Below, piece after piece: positions 56,810 to 64,000 of a stretch of 64,000 bases of DNA (its first letter is position 1; each line of letters begins with the position of its first letter). Made by a program: the position numbers and the translations under genes. The stretch is from assembly GCA_964017185.1 (NCBI GenBank), contig OZ024875.1:46827986-46891985 (forward strand), read 5' to 3'. The notes beneath the pieces were generated by a model. That model did no database searches and was not told where the DNA came from. It worked only from the letters and a program-made list of their open reading frames with translations. The stretch is from Rugalucina vietnamica. Its lineage: Eukaryota > Mollusca > Bivalvia > Lucinida > Lucinidae.

Positions 56810-57034
56810 TGAGCCGCGTCATGAGAAAACCAATATTTTGCATATGCGAAAACAAAGGCGCAGATCAGCTTCACAGTAACTGCAAAGCTGATCATCACCT
56901 TTGTTTTCGCTACACAGGTTGTACAATTCCTCTACTTTCTAAATCCCAAGTTTCCAACCTCTAGCGATCTTCAGTGCTTGTACAGTTCAGTTTGGTCGGA
57001 AACCCCATTGTTGGTTTTCTCATGTCACGGCTCA
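56810..57034 (+). mobile_element. Family A MITE, complete
   Basis: Ends TGAGCCGCGTCATGAG and CTCATGTCACGGCTCA; core GCTTCACAGTAACTGCAAAGC. Confidence 0.9.
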
Positions 57035-57164
57035 ATTTATCTAGCAGAGAAACTCCATACACAGACATGAATCAATATATCAATACAGCTAAAATAATAT
57101 TAAGATTTTAAATTAAGTCGGCTATTTATCAGGGTTGACATTAAGTGGCTACAGCAATCAGAAA

Positions 57165-57401
57165 TGAGCCGCCGCATGGGAAAACCAACAATCTGCATAG
57201 GCGAAAACAAAGGCGCAGATCAGCTTCGCAGTAACTATGAAGCTGATCAGCGCCTTTGTTTTCGCTACACTGATAGTACAATTCCTCTTCTTTCTAAATC
57301 CAAAATTTCCAGCCTCCAACCATCTTCTGTGGCTGTACAGCCTGGTTTGTGTTGGACCTGGTCGGAACCCCAAATTGCTGGTTTTCTCAGGCACAGGCTC
57401 A
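57165..57401 (+). mobile_element. Family A MITE, complete
   Basis: Core GCTTCGCAGTAACTATGAAGC; right end CTCAGGCACAGGCTCA. Confidence 0.9.
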
Positions 57402-57709
57402 AATTAGTTGTCTATTCAAAACTCTAGAGGAAATCTATGACTAGGCAGAAGCTATCAGGGTGGAAGGACAATTCAAGCAAGAACTGGCTTACAACCCATT
57501 TGTGGATGAACTTGCCCATCATTATCATTTGGAGGAGTCCATTATTTATCATCAGGAGTGATTTCATACTTTCCGTTTTTTTTTTTTGTTTTGTTTTGTT
57601 TTTTCGATGGAATAACTCTTCAGAATTGCCCAGTTAGGGGGCCATGTTATGTACTTTTTATGTATGTCAAACAAAGAAGGCAGCAGGCATATGTGGGTTA
57701 ATCAATGTC

Positions 57710-57983
57710 TACCTTTGCTGGTGTTTAAGCTTAACCCATTGGTGATGAATGGACTTGCCTACTGACGAATGGACTTGGCTATCATTATCCATTGGGAGAG
57801 CTCATTGTCACTTTAAGGAGTTTGAGGAGTGATTTTGAATTTTAATTCCATTTTTAAAAGAAAATCCTCTAAGCAAACAGAATACCCCCAGACAGGACAC
57901 CACATTCTGTGGCGTCACATCTAGGGCTATAATGTTTGCCTATGTCCCACAAAAAAGATGCCACACTTATATGAGTTAAGATG
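57710..57983 (-). mobile_element. Family F repeat, second copy
   Basis: Reverse of the copy at 12739, with the segment GATGAATGGACTTGCC / GACGAATGGACTTGGC present twice. A further fragment at about 57500-57570 repeats its right part. Confidence 0.8.
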
Positions 57984-58234
57984 CACTAACAATGATTCTT
58001 AGGGCTTTGATAGTGCAAGAGTGTCATATACTGAGTCAATCAATTTCTGATCATCATCTCAGTAATTTTCTTTCTTTCTCCACATTTGACCATATGCCCG
58101 AACATTAAACAGCATTACTTTTTGCAAGCTTATCTTTACACATAAGAACACTGAAACTGAAAGTACAATTTCTACATGTGAAAAACTTGTCATGTATGCT
58201 ATAATGAGCAATGACGTTACAGGGGTATGGCTAG

Positions 58235-58371
58235 AGTGACTAGAGTGGCTTGAAATTTCAGATTTATGGAGTGGGGGATTGTGCTATATATGCCGCAAAA
58301 ATGAAAGGTGCTGAAAAGTTGTAACAGTACCTATTTATGCGCAAAACTCATGTTTTTACGACATAGCTCAT
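58235..58371 (-). mobile_element. Degenerate family A copy
   Basis: GGCTTGAAATTTCAGATTTA, GGGGATTGTGCTATATATGC and ACGACATAGCTCA survive; the hairpin is gone. Confidence 0.5.
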
Positions 58372-58670
58372 ATAAAGCCAGAGTTAATAAGGTGACTGTC
58401 GTCCATAGGTAATCAACTTGCAATTGAAGTAAAACAAGTACATGTACATGCGAGTCTGAACATGACAAAATATGCTCTCCGCCTGCCATGATGAGAAAAA
58501 CCTTGCCGATCAGCTGATCTATCATTCAAGCTGATTAGCATCTTTGCCTTTTGCTGCCTACATAGCCATCTATTATACAACTTCATGAACGGATCTGTTG
58601 CTGGAAAGCCTGGGTTATGTACGGGAAGCCACCTTTAAACCTCTTCAAAACAAGCTTTCTAGTATATACA

Positions 58671-58895
58671 TAAGCCGCAACAAGAGAAAACCGGTCTTCG
58701 ACTAGGTTTGATACAAACCGTCCTGTACAGCTGGAGAAGATGGCTAGAAGCTTGAAATTTCGGATTCAAGAAGAGAAATTGTACTATCCGTGTAGCGAAA
58801 ATAAAGGCGCTGATCAGCTTCGCAGTTACTGCGAAGCTGATCTGCGCCTTTGTTTTCGCATAGGCAAAAATCCGTTTTTCTCATGGCGCGGCTCA
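58671..58895 (-). mobile_element. Family A MITE, CCGG type, GCTTCGC core
   Basis: TAAGCCGCAACAAGAG left end, TCATGGCGCGGCTCA right end, core GCTTCGCAGTTACTGCGAAGC perfect. Confidence 0.9.
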
Positions 58896-59300
58896 CATAA
58901 TAAACTTGTGGACCCCATGGCCTGTCAAGGACGAGAGACGTGACATGGATTTTATGTCAAGCTAACACAAAATATATACAAAAAGACGTGTGTTCTCTTC
59001 TATTTTTTTAATGAAAACCAAACAGGTGGCAATCCAAAGGCCCCCATGGGACCAAATAAGTAAAAGAAAAACATCCAAAATGTTGCAAAATGCGCTGACA
59101 AGTTTTATGACCAGATATAAAGTTCTATCATGGGGCAGAAAACACAATGAAAGTTTTGTTTTTTCTTGAAATGGCTTCACAGTTTTTGTCACAGTACATC
59201 TTAGAAATAATTATTATTCAGTTTTGAGAGTGCCAGTGAACCAATGCCCTAATGACTTAGAGTCATCACTTCCCCCGTGACAGACACACTGAATATCATT

Positions 59301-59537
59301 TGAGCCGTGACGTGAGAAAACCAACACTTTGGGTTTCCGACCAAGTCCGACACAAACCAGGCTGTATAGTCACAGCTTAAAGTTAGAAGCTTGAAACTTT
59401 GGATACAAGTAGACGAGGAATATTACTATCCGTGTGGCAAAAACAAAGGTGCTGATCAGCTGTGCAGTTACTGCACTGCTGATCTGCGTCTTTGTTTTCG
59501 CATATGCAAATCATTGGTTTTCTCATGCGAAGGCTCA
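59301..59537 (-). mobile_element. Family A MITE, complete, GCTGTGC core
   Basis: CCAAC ends with core GCTGTGCAGTTACTGCACTGC. Confidence 0.9.
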
Positions 59538-59928
59538 TTTAATATAGACACCTTGTTACAATTTTTGGACATGTTAACACACTCATTGAATGGTTGATAT
59601 GCTTTGGTAGTGTTTTACGTCTTTTTGTTTTTATATAATACAGCACTTTTGCTTTTATTCAATGTTTTTTGTATGCAATATAAGTGGGTCCCATATATAC
59701 TTTGGTGTGTAAGAAATGGACGTTAGTAATGCCAAACCGGGACCTTTGGGACAGAGCTGTCTGTCTTTATCCACAAATTCATGATAAATTCTTAAACCCA
59801 ATCATTGGTCAAACTTATAGATAAACTTATCCAGCCTGCAAGAAATTAAGGTCTTAAATTTGCCTGAACTGTTTGCGCAAAAGGCTATTTATCCTATTAG
59901 TCTACACCTTGGGATGGTCAAATACATT

Positions 59929-60166
59929 TGAGCTTCGTCATGAGATAACCAGATTTTTACATATGCGAAAACAAAGGCGCAGATTAGCTTGGCAGTCACT
60001 GCGAAGCTGATCAGCGCCTTTGTTTTTGCTTCACCGTTAGCACAATTCCTCTTCTTTCTAAATCTAAAATTTCCAGCCTCTAGCCAACCTCTGTGACTGA
60101 ACAGGCCAGCTTGTGTCAGACCTGGTCAGAAACATAAATTGTTGGTTTTCTCATGCGAAGGCTCAT
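59929..60166 (+). mobile_element. Family A MITE, complete but diverged
   Basis: TGAGCTTCGTCATGAG left end, TCATGCGAAGGCTCA right end, core GCTTGGCAGTCACTGCGAAGC. Ends belong to different subtypes (CCAGATTTTT versus TTGTTGG). Confidence 0.88.
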
Positions 60167-61055
60167 TTGTTCCCAGGATTGGAAATAATAAGTATTGGCA
60201 CTCGGACTTAATTAACTACCTTAGACGCTCAAAAAGTTCAAGCACGGCGTGAAAAAAGTAAGACACTGTCAATAAGTAATAATGAAAAAAAAGTAGCCCT
60301 TTACACATTTTTAAAAAGTGAGACACTTCAAAACTTATTCATTAATTTACAATGGAGGTTAGTTTTTTTTTTTTAACACCATTTGGCGTCAATTTCATTG
60401 GACATGGAACAATAGGTCCATTCTTTATAGTGGAAGAATTTATTGAATAAGTTGCTTTGGTTCTTCGAGATCAATGCCTCTTTCGAATGCGTCACTAGAA
60501 AAATATATTCCGCAAGAGACTCGCATGAAATTGGATCACAGGAATTAGCATAGAACCTATGTGTCTGTTTAGCTACTTTGGATTTTTTTCTAAATTCATC
60601 ATCACAGTATGAAGACGATTCAGACAACTGATACATTAACATAGATTGAACCCATTAATTTGATTGTCATTTCAGAAGAAGGCTTTGTAGTATAGTTGAT
60701 GTGTTTGAAGATTCATTTTGTCCCAGTAAGCAGTTATGGTCAAAATGTTTGCACACTGTTTAATGGATACATACAGGCTTCAAAACAAATGCCAAGCTAC
60801 TTGTCGCATAGTCTGTGTGTTTCCATTGACAAGTGTGGTAGTATAGTCAGGTCTAACCAGTGCCGAACTTCTACGCCTGTGTGCATGTTTGCTTGACAGG
60901 GCTGGTAGCTTAAAGACTGTACCATGGAGGCTTTAACTGCAAGTACGGTGCATTATTTGTTCTAATGCATCCTCCATGACATGTGTTCCTATCCCTCTGA
61001 ATCTGCTCATTTCAGTTCATTCATCAATACTGAACTAATTGTGACAGTGCACATT

Positions 61056-61291
61056 TGAGCCGCCTCGTGGGAAAACCAACAATGTGGTTTCCGAACAGGT
61101 CTGACACAAATCAGGCTGAACAGTCACAGAAGCAGGCTAGAAGCTTGAAATTTCGGATTTAAGTAGAAGAGGAATTGTACTATCCGAGTAGCGAAAACAA
61201 AGGCGCTGATCAGCTTCGCAGTTACTGCGAAGCTGATCTGCGCCTTTGTTTTCGCCTAGGCAGATTGTTGGTTTTCCCATGAGGCGGCTCA
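61056..61291 (-). mobile_element. Family A MITE, best-preserved copy
   Basis: Ends TGAGCCGCCTCGTGGGAAAA and TTTTCCCATGAGGCGGCTCA; core GCTTCGCAGTTACTGCGAAGC; every segment present. Confidence 0.95.
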
Positions 61292-61428
61292 TTTAGCTGT
61301 TCAAGGATCGGTTAATTTATATTGGAACTGTATGTCTTGTTTCATGCTCCTGTGATTATTGAATCTTACGTGTGGCTTGTTGTGCGAAAACTTAATGGTC
61401 TTTGCTTTGATTTTTTCTTGTTGACAAA

Positions 61429-61661
61429 TGAGCTACCCATGAGATAACCAACAATTTGGGTTTCTGACCAGGACTGACTGGCCTGTACAGAAGCAGTCTA
61501 GAAGCTTGAAATTTTGAATATAAGTAGAAGAAAGATTGTACTATCTATGTAGCTAATACAAAGACCCTGATCAGCTGTGCAGTTACTGCATTTTCTGCAC
61601 AGCTGATCTGCGTCTTTGTTTTCGCCTATGCATGTTGTTGGTTTCCTTACGCGGTGGTTCA
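61429..61661 (-). mobile_element. Family A MITE, GCTGTGC core with enlarged loop
   Basis: Core GCTGTGCAGTTACTGCATTTT followed by CTGCACAGC: the arm end CTGCA occurs twice. Right end TTACGCGGTGGTTCA. Confidence 0.86.
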
Positions 61662-62618
61662 TAAATATGTTAAGAAAGTCAAAATTTCAATGTCTAAATC
61701 TGATAATGCAATGTCCTCAAAGGCTGAAAACTTTCCCCAATTGTACTTTATAGGGCAATATTGGTCAGTCGTGCTGGATGCTAGTACATGTATCACCTTG
61801 TAAAGAGATGAGCACTAGCCCAATCCCTGCATTTGGTTACACTGTTTTGTTAGCGACTTAAAGCAAACTCACTGATAAACTAAAGCTTGTAGTCTTCATC
61901 ATGTTTAAGGAAACTTTAATTACCCCTATACCTTTCACTTTTGAAACTTAGTATTGTAAAAACGAAGAATATTTTGTTAAAATCAAGCAAATTAACAAGA
62001 TGTCCTATCCTTTCATAAAAATGCACAAATGCAAGATTCTATAAGTAAGCTTATTAATGTTTATTTGTCATAAAAATCTATGCTGTATGTACTCTACATA
62101 AGCGCCTTGCCCAGTCACTTCTGTCTAGTACATACAAGTAACCGTTTGAAGAGCATTAAGCAAAAATTTCAAGATTGCAAATCTCCACCTTAATAAGCCT
62201 TTACGTCTAAAAAAAAAAAAAAATCATGATTACATCAAAGCGCAAAAGGTACCTAGTAATATGCATGTGCTGTTAATTGACTAATTCTTAGTTTGAAAGA
62301 TCGAAATGCACAGGTGTATATCAGGTAAAAATAAACTACAAAATTTCAAACATCTGTAGCATGCTTTGCTTTTCCTGGTAAGTGGAGAAAAATCTGATAG
62401 CAAGACTTTTGAGAGACAAAAAGTTCTCATTTCTTTACTATCTATGTACCTCTGGGATGACACCATATTCTCAAATGGGGTCATACAAAAAGTACAATCG
62501 CAATTTAAAAGTTGAAAAAATACAAGTTTTTTCCTCCAACGTTCATCAAATCACTTTTTCACATTTTATTCTATGATTATCTTATGAGCTGATGAAAAAC
62601 AAATTAAAACAATTTTCC

Positions 62619-62778
62619 TTATTTTCAGTCCAAAACAAAAATTGTGGGTGCTCATTAGAACCACCTCTATGTGTACCCACAATCTTTGTTCTGAGTACAA
62701 AAAAAAATCAACTGAATTTTTCAATTTTTACAACTGAGGAAAAATGGTGTATAATTCATGGGCGTGTTTTTATAACGG
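62619..62778 (+). mobile_element. Family B partial copy abutting a PMCA splice donor
   Basis: AAATTGTGGGTGCTCATTAG and TGTGTACCCACAATCTTTGT hairpin, then CATGGGCGTGTTTTTATAAC. It stops 12 bases before the exon end at 62791. Confidence 0.78.
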
Positions 62779-62790
62779 GATGACGGCTAC

Positions 62791-62952
62791 CTGTTTTATC
62801 CCCCTGAGCAGCAGCATTTTTTTCTCTTTCTTTTTCAGCTTTTTCCTTCTCTTCCGCCGACGCCCCGAGCAACGCGAAGATGATCCCCGTCCGAGAGTTG
62901 ACACCGACGGCCGTCGTAAGCATCTTACCACTGCCCTCCATAACATGGGTGC
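62791..62952 (-). CDS. ATP2B: PMCA exon: end of actuator domain and start of the TM2-TM3 acidic/basic loop
   Basis: First PMCA exon in the window, 162 nt, carrying two bases of a split Gly codon, 53 codons and one base. It reads [19 protein letters not shown], the conserved end of the actuator domain, then a charged stretch with [13 protein letters not shown] and QGDKT. Acceptor is ATATCTAG, donor is ACAG|GTAGCC. The final G can join either the 33-nt cassette (making Gly) or the exon at 42332 (making Asp), both in frame. A family B repeat fragment lies only 12 bases past the donor. Confidence 0.95.
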
Positions 62953-63101
62953 CTAGATATGATGCAGTAAAACACAATTCGTAGCATAATCTATAGCTCG
63001 ATTTTGACCTCTGACAGATCAAAAATCATGCGAGTCTCATGCGAGTCCAAAAAGTAGCATTTGAAAGGTAAATCTGGACGATATGTAGTATGTTATCAGT
63101 T

Positions 63102-63516
63102 GAGCCCAGGCGCGAGAAAACCGGTCTTCAGGGTTTCCGACCAGGTCCGACACAAACCGGTCTGTACAGTTTCAGAAAAAGGCTAGGAGCTTGATATTTC
63201 GGATTTAGGAAGAAGACAAATTGTACTATCCGTATCGCAAAATTAAAGGCGCTGATCAGCTGTGCAATTACTGCACAGCTGATCTGCGCCTTCAGGGATA
63301 ATTTTGGAAGGGGCCATGGGCAAAATTGCCCTTTAATTTTCAAAATGGCCCCTTCATTTTGAAATGATGGGCCGGTTTTGTAATGTAAGGAGATAGGTGA
63401 TAAAGATTCTAGCAGAGCATTTTCTGCAAAATGGCCCCTTACATTTTCAAGCCAACAATATCCCTGCGCCTTTGTTTTCGCATAGGCAAAATCCGGTTTT
63501 CTAACGATGTGGCTCA
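63102..63516 (-). mobile_element. Family A MITE split by a nested insertion
   Basis: CCGG type, GCTGTGCAATTACTGCACAGC core. The right hairpin arm (CTGCGCCTTTGTTTTCGC) is cut after CGCCTT by the insertion 63293-63466 and resumes with CGCCTTTGTTTTCG. Confidence 0.92.
63293..63466. mobile_element. 174-bp nested MITE with CAGGGATA inverted ends
   Basis: Begins CAGGGATA and ends TATCCCTG (8-bp inverted ends), flanked by CGCCTT on both sides. An alternative reading is an 8-bp TGCGCCTT duplication with ends two bases shorter on one side. Inside are three copies of a GGCCCCTT(C/A)ATTTT or complementary motif. The ends resemble hAT-type elements; the assignment is tentative. Confidence 0.85.
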
Positions 63517-63880
63517 CTTAATAATACTTTCACACATTACTTAGTAGACTCTTCCGATCTTTGAGTTGTCAGAGGTAAAATTTGAACAATAGCATCTGGT
63601 TTTGTCCATGAAGAAATATCTTTTTTACAAACCTTGATGAATGATGACCCATGCAAAAAGATAATTAGAACATATTGATCATTTATGCAATTTTGTTGTT
63701 AATTAAAATCTTCATTTCAATCATTTTGAGCAGTCGTGTGTGAAGCTTGAAGGGAAATTCCTGGGAAAAACCAAAAAGACCACCTGCAAGCAGAGCTTGG
63801 ATTTTCTAGCAATTTATGTTTTATCCATGGCTTAAACTAAAACAACAGCATAAAGATCAAGCCGCAGACTTTTCATCATT

Positions 63881-64000
63881 TGTGCCGCGTCATGAGAAAA
63901 CCAACAATGTGGTTTCCGAACGAGTCAAACACAAACCGAGCTGTACAAGCATACAAGATGGCTAGAGGCTGGAAATTTTGGATTTAGAAAGTACAAGAAT
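63881..64000 (-). mobile_element. Family A MITE cut by the window end
   Basis: TGTGCCGCGTCATGAGAAAA left end, CCAAC type, continues to GGATTTAGAAAGTACAAGAA. Confidence 0.88.

Larger units (their letters stand above)
49292..62790 (-). other. PMCA intron upstream of the cassette exon
   Basis: 13.5 kb with about twenty family A copies or remnants, a piggyBac-like element (49703-50297), family B, C and F elements. 51800-52250, 52660-53500 and 60200-61000 hold no element I can name. Confidence 0.7.
62953..64000 (-). other. Start of the next upstream PMCA intron
   Basis: Contains a family A MITE interrupted by a nested insertion and a second copy cut by the window end. No further PMCA exon is seen, so the N-terminal coding exons lie beyond 64000. 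Confidence 0.7.

Overview
The window is AT-rich, repeat-dense animal DNA. It carries most of one intron-rich gene on the minus strand, a plasma-membrane calcium-transporting P-type ATPase (PMCA, ATP2B family). I infer a mollusc, probably a heterodont bivalve. The reasons are the short exons in long introns packed with palindromic MITEs of a style I associate with clam genomes; no sequence search was possible. No bacterial, viral or organellar gene organisation is present.

Gene layout (minus strand, 5' to 3'). Sixteen coding exons at 62791-62952, 49259-49291 (33-nt cassette), 42126-42332, 40216-40418, 39199-39334, 38312-38418, 37423-37661, 36703-36845, 29809-29930, 29304-29486, 28564-28758, 27826-28017, 26573-26786, 25595-25806, 24913-25020 and 24105-24284 join in frame with AG/GT boundaries. 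They encode 878 complete codons, from the end of the actuator domain through the phosphorylation site, nucleotide domain, TM3-TM10 and the first half of the calmodulin-binding helix. Two alternative terminal exons follow: 19042-19425 (127 aa, ends ETSI) and 15420-15563 (47 aa, ends TTNL). Both start with the same second half of the calmodulin-binding helix (LRVVKAF or IRVVNAF). The N-terminal exons, roughly the first 200 residues, lie beyond position 64000.

Non-coding layout. About 9 kb (roughly one seventh, my own sum) is one MITE family, called family A here: about 235 bp, TGAGCC...GGCTCA ends, with a second strong hairpin inside. Further families are B (hairpin with GTACCCACAATC arms), C (GCTCAGCTGAG), D (ACGTC-rich, CCCAGC...GCTGGG ends), E (GGCCCAGTTGTTCAAA) and F (a pair at 12.7 and 57.7 kb). 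There are also tRNA-derived SINEs, one with a clean 13-bp target duplication, a piggyBac-like TTAA element, two roughly 635-bp elements built of internal short repeats, and a gypsy-like reverse transcriptase relic. A 6.1-kb element with about 590-bp near-identical inverted ends fills almost the whole intron between the exons at 36703 and 29930.

Main points of interest: the duplicated terminal exons and the cassette exon sit at the two places where mammalian PMCAs are alternatively spliced (sites C and A). Two local duplications have copied exon pieces (37.6-37.9 kb and 26.4-26.7 kb). The palindromes of family A appear to co-vary between arms. The long-inverted-repeat element contains a small pentapeptide-repeat ORF.
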